Assembly: GCA_947172415.1 (NCBI GenBank)
Contig: OX359193.1
Coordinates: 2,908,501-2,972,500 of the forward strand
Length of the DNA: 64,000 nucleotides
Source of the DNA: Chondrosia reniformis
Lineage: Eukaryota > Porifera > Demospongiae > Chondrillida > Chondrillidae
Direction of reading: 5' to 3'
Shown: positions 22,321 to 34,162 of the stretch, piece after piece
Position numbering within the stretch: the first letter of the stretch is position 1
Layout of the letters: each line of letters begins with the position of its first letter
The notes under the pieces: generated by a model
The model's input: only the letters and a program-made list of their open reading frames with translations
Databases searched by the model: none
What the model was told of the DNA's origin: nothing
Program-made: the position numbers and the translations under genes

Positions 22321-22589
22321 TTAGCCTTCACTATGCTTAGACATTCACTATGAGCAATTTCGTTATGAGATTCTATTGTACATGTATGTACACATGGAAA
22401 ACGTACACACATGGATAAGAATAAAGCCTTATTGAACGTCAGTAACATAAATTTACTAATTCTGGACCTTTCAACCTGGAGGTCTTCATCAGTAATACAG
22501 AAATGGGAATATCAATTAGGAAATTAGGAAATTGATGTTGCTGAAGTTCTACAAGGCTTTATTCTCATAATGATTACAACAAACACTCC

Positions 22590-22850
22590 TAATTCCTAAA
22601 CATGGACAAGTAAAAATATGAACAATATACCAAAGTTTTAATACGGTCGACTTATGCATCAAAATAGGGACAATTCTGCCTCAAACCTAACGGAAACATA
22701 CACAAATATGCTTTATCTAACCTTTGCTACAACTAATTTATTCCGTAGCTCCTTCTCGAGGGACTTTTCATAACAGTTCTCGAAAGGATGATCTTCTTTT
22801 GCAACCAAGGGGTGACATTTTTGCAACGTCATATGATAACCCATTAATAT
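22590..22850. repeat. Composite dispersed repeat, rearranged relative to 1690-2455
   Basis: 22590-22665 matches 2215-2345 in the same orientation, whereas 22665-22850 matches 1690-1890 in the opposite orientation. The family therefore occurs in rearranged or inverted order at the two loci. Confidence 0.55.
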
Positions 22851-23000
22851 GTAGCGACATAGAGTAAGAAATAAAAATTCAGTCACACCAAAATTTGGCC
22901 ACCTATACTTTTAGAACCAAACAACCTATGAACTCCAAGTAAACACCAACTAGAAGTTTAATCATAGCCTAGTTTACTCTGTAAAGATGGTCGGCAGGCC

Positions 23001-23287
23001 TTTACTAGTTGTATGTATTAGTTTTATGTACTGGTTGTATATACTAGTTATATACTAGTTGTATGTACTAGTTGTGAGTACTAGTTGTATGTACTAGTTA
23101 TGTACTAGTTGTATGTGCTAGTTTATGAACTAGTTGTATATACTAGTACTGGTAATATTTACATGTTGTAGGTACTTGTTGTATGTACTAGTTGTATGTC
23201 ATAGTTCAAGTTATATTTACTAGTTGTAGGTGCTAGTTGTATATTCTAGTTGTATGTATATAATAGTTATATGTACTATGTACAGGT
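23001..23287 (+). repeat. 13-bp satellite, block 1
   Basis: First tract of the TAGTTGTATGTAC satellite. Units here are quite diverged, with 12-14 nt spacing between successive CTAGTT motifs. It is cut on the right by an RTE-like fragment. Confidence 0.9.
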
Positions 23288-23289
23288 TG

Positions 23290-24140
23290 AATAGCCATGG
23301 GGACATTACACAGCCCTGCCTCACTCCCTGCTCAACTCCGAACCAGTCTGAATTTTGGTCCTAAAACTCTCACACACGCCTGACACCTCTCATACAGTGA
23401 TCTCACTGCTCTACCTAGTCTCCCACCAACTCCATAAGAGTCCAACACCTGCCACAACATCTCTCTGTCTACCCTGTCATATGCTTTTTTGAGGTCCACA
23501 CACACCATCACCATTCTTTTATTCTTCTTAATAATCTTCTCCCCTAGCTGTCTGACAGTGAACATTTGGTCCACGCAACTTCTATTCTTCTTCCTAAATG
23601 CCTCTTGTTCCTCTAGGACCTTTCCTTCAGTGATGTCTCTGACCTTGTAGTCTAGTATTCTTGCATACACCTTCCCTGGTATGCTCAGAAGACTGATGCC
23701 GCGGTAGTTTGTGCACTGCATTTTACTCCCTTTCTTATGGACAGGGTTGACTAGGGCCTTCCTCCAATCCTCTGGTACAGATCCTGCCTCCCAAGCCACA
23801 TTCACAATACTATACATCCACCTGACCGTCACTTCATTTCCTGCCTTTAACATTTAGCCTGTTACCCCTGGTGCTTTCTTACTCTTTAGCTTGGCGATAC
23901 TATTCCAGACTTCCTCCAATGTGATCTCCTCATCAGCTCTTCCCCTGTCTCCGCTCCATAGGCATCACCCCGTGGTACCCCCTACTGTGGTTGGTCATTA
24001 CTCTGCAGTAGCATGGCGAAGTAATCTCTCCATCTCTTTCTCACCTCTACCTCCTCACATATCACTTCACCGTCATTATCACATACTCTTCCCACTTCTG
24101 GTCTTTCCTTCACACTCGTTCTTATCTCGTTCTTCTACTC
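23290..24140 (-). pseudogene. RTE-like LINE RT fragment inserted in the satellite
   Basis: The reverse-strand frame at 23853-23332 reads MLKAGNEVTVRWMYSIVNVA, then VPEDWRKALVNPVHKKGSKM, NYRGISLLSIPGKVYARILD, and motif A as VCVDLKKAYDRVDRE, ending near LRQGCVLS-equivalent sequence before the YxDD box. Upstream frames (24140-23860) hold EVRKRWRDYFAMLLQ and LEEVWNSIAKLKS-like linker sequence. Only the N-terminal half of the RT is present, with neither element end. Both borders are satellite: it is either a truncated insertion later invaded by satellite, or a captured fragment. Confidence 0.85.
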
Positions 24141-26636
24141 GTTCGTATTAGTTGTAGTTCTAGTTTAATGTAATAGTTGCATGTACTAGTTGTATGTACC
24201 ATTAAGGTGTACTAATTGCATGTACTGGTTGTATATATGTACTAGTTGAATGAATTAGTACTTTATACTTTTATGTGCTAGTTGTAAGTACTAGTTGTAT
24301 GTACTAGTTGTATGTCCTAGTTGTAGGTATTAGTCGTATGAACTAGTTGTATGTACTAATTGCATGTACTAGTTGTATGTAGACATTATGATGCACTCAT
24401 TCTATGTACTAGTTGTATTTACTAGTTGTATGTAATAGTTGTTTCTACTAGTTTTATAGCCTAGTTGTATGTACTAGTTGAATGAATTAGTACTTTATAC
24501 TTTTATGTGCTAGTTGTAAGTACTAGTTGTATGTACTAGTTGTATGTCCCAGTTGTATGTATTAGTTGTATGAACTAGTTCTATGTACTAATTGCATACA
24601 CTGGTTGTATGTACTAGTTGTATGTACTAGTTGTATGTACTATTTTTATGTACTGGTTGTATGTGCTATTTGTATAGACTAGGACTAGTTATACTTACTA
24701 GTTGTAGGTACTAGTTGTATGTACTAGTTGTATGTACTAGTTGTATGTACTAATTATGATGTACTCGTTCTATGTAGTAGCTCTATTTACTAGTTGTAGT
24801 ACTAGTTGTATGTACTTGTTGTAGAACTAGCTGTATGTACCAGTTGTATGTACTAGTTGTATGTACTAGTTGTATGTACTAATTATGATGTACTCGTTCT
24901 ATGTAGTAGCTCTATTTACTAGTTGTAGTACTAGTTGTATGTACTTGTTGTAGAACTAGCTGTATGTACCAATTGTATGCACTAGTTGTATGTACTAATT
25001 GTATGTACCAATTATGATGTACTCGTTCTACGTGCTAGTTCTATACACTACTTGTAGTACTAGTTATATGTACTAGTTGTATGTACTAGTTGTATGTGCT
25101 AGTTTTATATTCTAGTTGTATGTCCTGGTTGTATGTACTATTTATTAGTACTAGTTAAATTTTTATGCACTAGTTATATGTACTAGTTCTGTGTACTAGT
25201 TTTATGTACTAGTTGTATGTACTAGTTGAATACCCGTTTGATTTTCTAGTTGTTTGTACTAGTTGTTAATACTAGTAATATTTTCTAGTTGTAGGTTTTA
25301 GTTTTATGTCTTGTTATATGTACTAGTTGTATGTAGTAGTTCTATGTACTAGTACTGGTTATATTTACTAGTGGTAGATACTACTTGTATGTACTAGTTG
25401 TATGTAGTATTTTTATGTAATAATTGTATGTACTAATTGTATTTCTAGTTGTATGTACTATTTGTTTGTACTAGTGGTATGTACCTGTTGTGTGTAGTCG
25501 TTAAAATGTACAAGTACTGGTTATATTTACTAGTTGTATGTACAAGTTGTATAAAGTAGTTGTATGTACTTGTTGTAGAACTAGTTGCACGTACTAGTTG
25601 TATGTACTAGTTGTATGTACTAGTTGTATGCACTAGTTATATTTTCTAGTTTTAGCCTTTAGTTGTATGTACAATTTGGATGTACTAATTGTATGTACTT
25701 TTCTGATTTTATGTATTAGTACTAGTTATATTAGCCAGTTGGAGGTACTAGTTATATATACTAGTTATATGTAGTATTTTTATGTACTAGTTGTATGTAC
25801 TAGTTATAAGTAGTAGTTGTAGGTACTAGGTATATGTACTAGTTGTAGGTACTAGTTCTATGTACTAGTTGTATGTACTAGTACTAGTTATATTTACTAG
25901 TTATAGGTACTAGTTGTATGTACTAAACGTATGTACTAGTTGTATGTTCTTGTTATATGTACTTGATGTATGTCCTCATTACTAGTTATATTTACTAGTT
26001 GTAGGTACTGGTTGTATGTGCAAGTTGTATGTACTAGTTGCATTTACCAGTTTTATGTACCACCTGTTTGTACTAGTTGCATGTACTAGTACTAGTTATA
26101 CTTGCTACTAGGTAGGTACTAGTTGTATGCACTATTTGTTGGTACTAGTTGTACGTACTAGTTGTGGTACTAGAATAATTAATTAGTTCCATGAACTAGT
26201 CATATGTACTAGTTGTAGGTACTATTAGCATGTTCTAGTTGTATGTACTGGTTATATATAAGTACTAGTTAAACGTACTAGTTGTATGTTCAAATTGTAT
26301 GGAAGGGCTGTATGAACTTATTGCATGTACTAGTTCTAGTAATACTAGGTACTAGGTAAGTACTAGTTTTATGTACTAGTTATATGGGCTATATAGTTTT
26401 ATGTACTAGTTGTATGGACTAGTTGTATGTACTAGTTGTATGTACTAGTTGTATGTAGTAATTCGGGGAACTAGTTTTAGAAGAAGTTGTATGTACTACT
26501 TGTATGCACTAGTTGCATGTACTAGTTTTATGTACTAGTTCTATGTATTAGTTGTATGTACTAGTTGTATAGAATAGTAGTATGTACTAGTTATATGTAC
26601 TAGTTCTATGTTGTAGTTGTAGAACTAGTTGTATGT
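24141..26636 (+). repeat. 13-bp satellite, block 2
   Basis: About 190 diverged units of TAGTTGTATGTAC. Local duplications are visible: 24275-24330 repeats at 24495-24550, and 24750-24840 repeats at 24870-24970 (marker AATTATGATGTACTCGTTCT). Confidence 0.95.
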
Positions 26637-27259
26637 AGAAGGCCAGACTTAGTGGTTGAGGATCGGGTATGTAAGTCCATCTACATTATTGAGATGTCAG
26701 TTGCTACTGACAGGAATATTAAATGAAGATGGCAAGAGAAGTTTCAAAAGTACCAGAAGCTGGCGGCTGATATGAGGAAACAATTTAGGTGCTACCGAAT
26801 TAAGGTAGACCCAATGATAATTGGTGCTTTGGGGATAGTGGATACGCTCCTGGAAGATCTTAGGGGAATTCCAAAGCTGTCAAAAGGTGCAGTAGAAGTG
26901 ATGAGAGCCATGCAGAGAACTGTTCTCTGTTCCTCTGTAAGGATATTGAGGCCACATCTATCTGTTGAGGGATTGAGGCCTGGACGATAAGTAGTCCTGT
27001 CCCAGTCCTTGCCTGTCGACCTCTGGAAAGCATTGGTGGGTTGGTATATGGAGGTACTCCCTTCTAATATGATGGTCAACTTTGGCCGGACGTGCACCTG
27101 TCTGCTGCTGCCGGAAGGAGGCAAAGCCGAGGCTTCTGGCTAAAAACCCAAAGAAGGGGAAACATACCTGACTGAGGGTTGTCCAAGCCAGTTACTCCTT
27201 GCCTTAGTAAACAAAGGCAAGGAGTAACAAGGTTCTCCATTAAAGCTTTTGTTTTCAAA
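26637..27259 (+). mobile_element. REL-endonuclease LINE, segment B (3' part only)
   Basis: It starts inside the coding region at AGAAGGCCAGAC and runs to the 3' end GCTTTTGTTTTCAAA. The first frame reads RRPDLVVEDRVCKSIYIIEM, the restriction-like endonuclease core with the PD catalytic aspartate intact, and continues to the C-terminus RHLSVEGLRPGR (stop at 26988). The 3' UTR (26991-27259) holds a perfect 15-bp stem (27191-27205 with 27214-27228). A one-base insertion (AATATTAAATGAAG) breaks the frame near 26720. The left breakpoint coincides with the right breakpoint of segment A. Confidence 0.9.
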
Positions 27260-27560
27260 GTATGTACTACTTGTAGGTACTAGTTGTATGTACTAGTTGT
27301 ATGTACTAGTTATGTATATACCAGTTGTATGTACTAGTTTTATGGACTAGTTGTATGTACTAGGTGTGTGTACCAGTTGTATCTACTAGTTGTATGTACT
27401 AGTTAATTGTTCTATGTTCTAGTTCTTTGTACTAGTTATATTTACTAGTTGTATGTACTAGTTGTATTGACTAGTTGTATGCACTAGTTGCATGTACTAG
27501 TTGTATGTACTAGTTATATGTACTAGTTCTATGTTCTAGTTGTAGAACTAGTTGTATGTG
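27260..27560 (+). repeat. 13-bp satellite, block 3
   Basis: About 23 units separate the 3' part (segment B) from the 5' part (segment A) of the REL-endonuclease LINE. Confidence 0.95.
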
Positions 27561-30500
27561 TTGTCGTGGGAATTGGAGGCTGTGGTACCGAGCTGACAAG
27601 AGGATGGGTATTGTCCAGTTCAACCCCGCGACGGAGCAGGGTGCTTAGCCCTTCATGTGACATCCTGTGGCTAAATCATCCTCCCTGCCAGTATGGGCTA
27701 ACCCCCCCGTCTGGCAGTTTCCCTGGGTTACGTTGCGGCACGAGAATGAAATTTTCAAGACAGGCTGTGGCCTAGGTGCACCAGTGGTTAAGAACACCCT
27801 GGGTCAACCAGAATAGGTGATTCCACTGGTGCCTGACAGGTAGATGTACCTGAATGTAATAGCCCTTCTTCCATCCCCGTGACGGGACAACCAGCCCTCT
27901 GGACTGAGGAAATGGCTAGGGCACTAATTGATTGCTATAAACGATCTGAACCCAAAAGAGGTGGCTATCAGAAGTGTTTAGAGCAGAATGGCTGAGCAAA
28001 TACCCACATTTGCCTCAGACCGGTTGAACCCTATGCCTTCCAAGCCAAAAGGAACATGGTAGGAGACGGAGTACTGCAAGTAACGGGTAGCCGAGATTTA
28101 GATTTGGTTAATGATGCACCGCAAGGTGCCTCTAGAAGGAGAAGGATCCAAGGGGTGATCTGGAACCTTTAGAGGGATAATATCCGCATGGAGCTCTACC
28201 AAGAAAGTAAGCCCATGAAAAAGGTGTAGGCCGAGCGGTTGTATCAGGCTTGGAATGCTGCAATGCCAGACCATAAAACCACAAAGGTAGCACTAACTGC
28301 AAGAGTTATTAGAATCCGAAGAGGTCAAGAACTCTCGGGACTAAACCTTGTGGAACCTGACTCTCATGGTGTAGCCACCTAACTGGGACTGTGGAAGAAG
28401 GTGTGGGAGTCCAGGGACAGAAAGAGCCTCACTAAGTTCAGGCTGGGACTGAACAAAAGGGTGAGCTGTCTGCAGTCCCTGTTGAAACTCCCACACATGA
28501 TCATCCCAGACTCAGGACAAGTGGCAATGATCATCTGATGCAACTTTTAGGCAAACCAAAAGATGCCTGTCTCCGAAGGAAACCTGGAGATTTCTCTGGT
28601 AGAAAACCCTGTAGGGTGGTGCGATTTAACCATGTTGATACGGCATTGCTTCAGGAGGCCAATGATTGGGTGGAGAAAGAGTGGCAGGAAGGCCCTAGGT
28701 CACCCTGACACCTGAACTGCCTGGTCTACTCTGTTGCTATGGCTGTGAGGGGAAAAACTACCTACGATTGGCAGCCATGCAACCGGGGAAGGAAATCAGA
28801 CAATCAGAAGAATAGTAAGTGACAGGAAGGCCAAGGGCTTTAGGTTTAGAAGACTGCTTGCCTGGTTGGATGTGGAAATAGCGCGTCGACAAAATAATAA
28901 TCCTATGACCAAATGCCAGAAAGTATTCTAAAGAAAGCTTAGGAGGGAGTTCCATTCATTAAACCTGAATGTGCTGATCAGAGCTCGGGAACAGGCACTT
29001 GGGAAACTCAGGGTCTGGACCCTACAAGAGCGAAGATCGGCTGAACGCAGGAAATTCCAGGAACAAAACCACCTTTGGAATACCCAAAGGAAGTTCCGGA
29101 TGAATGGCAATGCTCCAACCTCCAATGAAGCCCCCTCAATTGAGGTAGTAAGAGACTTTTGGACAATAATTGTAGGTACTGTTGCTAAGGTCAGCAAAGA
29201 CGACCCAGGGGTGAAAGAATGGCTAAAGGAAACCAGAAAGAGGGTGGGTAGAACCTCCTCTGAAGGTCCCGATAGCATTGATGAGACCAAACTGAGGAAT
29301 GCCTTAAGAAAAGCAAAAAGCTGGACAGCCTAAGGGCTGGATGGCATCCACACTTTTTGGTGGAAAGCACTCCCCTCTGCACAGTCTGCCTTGGTAGATG
29401 TACTACAGAGGGTGGTGAGCGGAGATCTGTCAGTCCCAGACTGGCTTACAAGGGGTCGCACTCTACTCATCCCCAAAAAGGTGACCCGAAAAGTGCGCCC
29501 AACTACTGACCTATTGTGTGTCTCAACACAATGCATACATTGCTTTAGAACTACTCAGTTACACCTACACTAATGATCTTTTGCCTATGGCCCAAAAGGC
29601 CACGAGGAAAGGGAGGTGGGGCTGTGTGGACTGTCTCCTGCTGGAACAAACAATCAGTCTAGATGCCAAAATTACTGGCAAACCACTTAGTATGGCATGG
29701 ATCGATTATGAAGGCATATGACAGAGTCCCTCACAAGTGGGTGATGAAGGTGCTAAAAACCATCAAGTACCCAGGTTGGATCCGGAGGTCTATAGAGCTC
29801 TTCTCCAAACACTGGGCTACTGTGCTTGAGTTGAGGACTGCGGGGAAGGTGGTTAGGAGCACCCCTGTTAAATATAACAGGGGACTCTTCCAAGGAGACT
29901 CCTTATCGCCACTCCTCTTTTGTCTGGCCATAGCTCCCATATCCCAAGTTCTTAACAGAACCAAGGGATATACCCTCTGGTATAATGGAGAAAGGAACAC
30001 CATGACACACTTGTTGAACATGGATGACCTTAAGATATATGCTGGAGGGCCTGATAAACTCAGGGAAGCCATGGAATGTGTGGAGAAAACCTTAAATGCC
30101 ATTTGCATGAGGTTTGGAGTGAGAAAGTGTGGAACAGCTCACATGCAAAAGGGGAAAGTTCTGGCTGGCCCAGACAACCCTGAACGCAGTGAAGAATCCA
30201 TAAGGAGCCATAAAAAAGGTACTACTTATAAGTACCTAGGGCTAGAACAACTTTTTGAGGTAGATGACAGCAAGGTCAAAGCTTGCTTGATCAACGAATT
30301 GAGGAGGAGACTCCACAAAGTGTGGAGCTCTCACCTCAATGGTAAGAATGCTGCAGAAGCCTCTCACATGTTGTGTGCCTCTCTATTGAGATACTCTTAC
30401 CCACTTTTGAGGTTAACTCAAAGTGACCTTCCAAAACTTTACCGAATGGTGAGAAAGATCATGAGAAAGTACCAGTGTTATCACTACAACTCTGCCATTG

Positions 30501-31265
30501 AGAGGGTGAACTTGCCTCGCTCTCAAGGTGGTAGAGGGCTCTGTAGGTTTACTTTGGATCACGACAGGGCTGTTGTGAATCTGGCAAGATACCTCCATAC
30601 TACCAATGATCCACTCACAGCTGTTGTGGTTAAACACCAAAAGTGGCTGGAGCTCTCAAAGCAGAGGAAGACTGTCTTGAAAGAAGCCAGACTGATACTG
30701 GGAAGCCACGGAATAGAACTAGAACCGGAAATGTGGCTAAAGACAGATTCCTCACAAAATAGTATAAGAGAATGAAGGAGAGTAGCACATGAGTTCCGAT
30801 TGCTCAGACTGAAAGGTTAAAAAGTAACCTAACCGAAAAGTGTCACCAGGGCTCATACCACAGACAAGTCACAAATAAGGAGTCTTATATGTGGCTTTCT
30901 GAGGGGAGACTCACACCTCAACCTGAAGTTCTGATTCTCGCAGCCCAAGATGATGTGCTTCACACTAGGTGGTACCAAAATAGGATTCAGAGGAATTCTA
31001 GCCTCCTAAAGTGCAGAGAATGTGGCAAGGCTATGGAAACAGTCAAACACATACTAAACATGTGTGAGCCCCAGGGATTTTCTCTCTACAAAGAGAGGTA
31101 TGACCGGGCAATACTGACAGTGTTGTGGAGACTGTTGAAAGAATATGGATTCAAGCAGGAAGAGCCCTGGTACAAACTAGAAGCGAAACCAGTCTATGAG
31201 AATAGGTCTGTCAAAATTTTGTGGGATCCTAGTATCCCTACAGATGAAGAAATGACAGAAAGAAG
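27561..31265 (+). mobile_element. REL-endonuclease LINE, segment A (5' part, defective)
   Basis: It contains about 50 bp more 5' sequence (TTGTCGTGGGAATTGGAGGC...) than the copy at 47264 and then follows it co-linearly at about 92% identity by eye. Frames include KFQEQNHLWNTQRKF (about 29055), the RT core MAWIDY then AYDRVPHKWVMKVL (29690-29745), GLFQGDSLSPLLFCLAIAPI (about 29880), the catalytic MDDLKIYAGG (30022) and the zinc knuckle CRECGKAMETVKHILNMC (31012-31065). Defects include a stop in the APGPDG box (reads TA-stop-GLDG, 29330), frameshifts at 29480 and 29712, and stops at 30774 and elsewhere. It ends abruptly at AGAAAGAAG, before the endonuclease, where satellite resumes. Confidence 0.9.
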
Positions 31266-32192
31266 TTACTAGTTGTATGTACTAGTTGTATGTTCAAGTT
31301 GTATATTTTAGTTATATGTACAAGTTATATATACTAGTTGTTTGTACTAGTTGTATGTACTTGTTGAAATGTACTAGTTGTATGTACCAGTTCTATGTAC
31401 TCTTTGTAGGTCCTACTACTAGTTAAACTAGGTAATAGGGAGGTACTAGTTACATGTTCTAGATACTAGTTATATTTACTAGTTTTATGCACTTGTTATA
31501 TGAACTAGTTATATATATCTACCAGTTGTATGTAATAGTTGTATTTACTAGTTGTATTTACTAGTTGTATGTATCAGTTACTAGTGTTATGTATCAGTTC
31601 TATGTACTATATAGTTATATTTACTAGGTGTATGTACTAGTTGTGTCTGAAAGTTGTATGTACTAGTTGTATTTATTAGTTATACGTACTACTTGTATGT
31701 ACTTGTATGTACTAGTTGAATGTACTAGTTGTGTGTACTAGTTGTATGTACTAGAACTATTTATCTTTATTAGTTGAAGTTACTGGTTGTATGTACTAGT
31801 TTAATGTAATGGATGTATCTACTAGTTATGTACTAGTTGTATGTACTAGCTGTATGTATTAGTAGTAGTAACTAGTTGTATGTACTACTACAAGTTATAT
31901 TTACTAGGTTTTAGGTACTAGTTGTATATACTAGTTAAATGTACTAGGTGTAACTATTAGTTACTAGTTGTATGTACTAGTTGTATATTCTAGTTGTAGT
32001 ACTAGTTGTATGTACTAGTTTAATGTACTAGATGTAAGTATTAGTTGTATGTACTAATTGTAATTACTAGTTGTATGTACTAGTTGTATGTACTAGTTTT
32101 ATGTACTAGTTGCAATTCTAGTTTAATGTACTAGTCGTATGTACTAGTTACTAGTTGTGTGTACTAGTTGTATGTTCTAGTTGTATGTACTA
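31266..32192 (+). repeat. 13-bp satellite, block 4
   Basis: About 70 units. It includes one copy of the composite marker motif (CTACTACTAGTTAAACTAGG, then TAATAGGGAGGTAC) at 31412-31450. Confidence 0.95.
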
Positions 32193-32417
32193 CAGTAAAA
32201 CCTCTGAACAAAGGACACATCGGGGGACGGCGATTTGTCCTTTGTAAAGAGGTTGTCCTCTTCTCAGAGCTTTGTCTATAACCTACTAGAATGTCCTTGA
32301 AATGTGATATTATAATAAAATCACACATGTACAATGATATTAACTTTCATGTTAAATAATTTTAAGTTTCAGAAGTACATGACAAATGCATGCAGGTTAC
32401 AGTAGATAATGAAAACA

Positions 32418-34020
32418 TCAATTGTTAACACTACTGACCCAGGAGGTGGGGGTGGTTTGTCTGGCCGCTGCTAGTTGTAAACTTGAAACGTTGTCTACAA
32501 CAGACCCTACTGTCGGAGCTTCTTTAACATGTCCTCTAGTTTCCAAAAACCGTTGAACTTCTTCTAAAAATTCATTTGCTTCCATATATGTCTTTACCTT
32601 CGGTGGAGGATTGTCATCCATATCTTCTTGCTCCTCTTGCTCCTCATTGTCTGATACTTCTTCATCCTCCTGACCAAGATTTTTGAAGAAAGTGCTTTCC
32701 CAGCTGTTGTCATTAATGTCTCTACATACTGCTAGATCTTCATCCCCATTAATGTACTCCTCCAATGGACAAGCTTCATGACCACTCATGGTTTTATCAA
32801 TAAGACTCTGAAGTGCTACACACTAGTCAGCTTCTGAAAATGGGTCTTCCTCATCACGTTCAACAACAGCCATGTCCAAATCAAGAATACCAGCCTTACG
32901 AAAACACTTCCGGATTGTTTCCTCTTCAACTAAAGACCATGCCATGGTAATCCACCTAACTACTACAAGAACAGTAATTGATTTACTAACATCACTAGCA
33001 CTAACACACTCGTCAATCTTTGCAAGAATGTACCTCAAAAAAAGGTAGCGATAGTGGACTTTGAAATTAAGGATTAACCCAAGATCAAGCGGCTGTAGCT
33101 TTAATGTTGTATTGGCTGGAAGAAAGCAGACTTTTATGTTGCTAAACTTTGTTTTTAGATCTTCAGGATGGCAACCAGCATTATCCATCAGTAAGATGAT
33201 AGAACGGCTACTACTGGACAAGCGATGATTTAATTTAGTGAGTATTGATTCCAAGATCTTACCATCCATCCATGCCTTTTCTGGCTATAATAATCAACAG
33301 GTAAAAGAGCTTTGTCAAATCTTTTTAGGCATCTTGGATTTTCTGCTTTCCAAATCACAACTGGCCTCTCTTTTTTCCCAGATGCAGTGACGAAAAAGGC
33401 AACTGTAAATCGTTGTTTGCTTTTCCTTCCTCCCCTACATTCTTTTCCCTTTACCCCGAACCCATGGTCGGGTAATGTTTTCCAAAATAGCCCCGTCTCA
33501 TCAATGTTCCAAATATCATCACTAGCATAACCTGCAACAATTTCAGGAAGCCTCTCTCTCTAGGAATCAACAGTAGACCCTTGTACATCCCCTGATTCTC
33601 CACTGATTCGTAGCTGTTTTATATTATATCTTTTTTTCCACTTTTCTAACCAGCCATTAGACCCCTTAAAATCATGCTTTCCAAGACAAGTAGCAATCTG
33701 TCTAGCCTTTTCGGCTAGCTGAGGACCCATAGGAAAGATGTTTTTAGAACAAGCAAGGATATACCAATCGTAAAGGGATTTATTAACATCAGCATACTCA
33801 GATTGCCGACCATATGTTTTACTGGTAAGTACCCGGATACTTGAAGCATTGGACTAGTATAAGGACAGTATGGACTCCTTGTCTTTAAACATTTTTGCAA
33901 TTTGAGTTCTTCCACAATCAAACTGTTCTGCCAATTCTCGTATGCTCATACCTTGATTCTTCTCAGCTGTCTTTATAACTTTAACTTTCTTCTTCAGGTT
34001 CCGGTGGGCTTTGAAGCCAT
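32418..34020 (-). pseudogene. Tigger/jerky-type transposase (three in-frame stops)
   Basis: The likely start is ATG at 34020 (MASKPTGT). After one frameshift comes the CENP-B-type helix-turn-helix NQGMSIRELAEQFDCGRTQI (about 33950-33890), then the second HTH KSLYDWYILACSKNIFPMG and GSNGWLEKWKKRYNIKQLR. The DDE_1 catalytic core follows: first D in IWNIDETGLFW (about 33500), second D in IILLMDNAGCH (33195), third D in LKLQPLDLGLI (33090). An acidic tail (EEVSDNEEQEEQEDMDDNPP) ends at 32418. In-frame stops interrupt at LY-stop-SN (33855), DS-stop-RER (33561) and AD-stop-CV (32823); all three are TAG. A frameshift lies near 33270. The triad is intact but the protein cannot be made in one piece without readthrough. 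Confidence 0.85.
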
Positions 34021-34162
34021 ACTGCACACAGTCGTTACAAAACTCCACACAAAAATGCCACAAAAACACTCTGGAGACTAACACGTGGCTCAGGTTATTT
34101 TGAAACCTGCAGGGGTCAAAGGCCAGGATATTAAAAGTGCATGATATTGATTTGCTGAAGAA
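34021..34162. promoter_or_regulatory. Divergent intergenic region of the Tigger element
   Basis: This 142-bp gap separates the transposase start (reverse strand, 34020) from the HIRAN-like ORF start (plus strand, 34163). Both genes point outward, so any promoters for them must lie here or overlap the opposite coding region. I saw no convincing TATA box at the expected spacing. Confidence 0.35.

Noticed and set aside
27566..27775. Short ORF at the 5' end of LINE segment A
   Set aside because: It lies in the leader, is not kept in copy C and has no domain; better explained as untranslated structured RNA.
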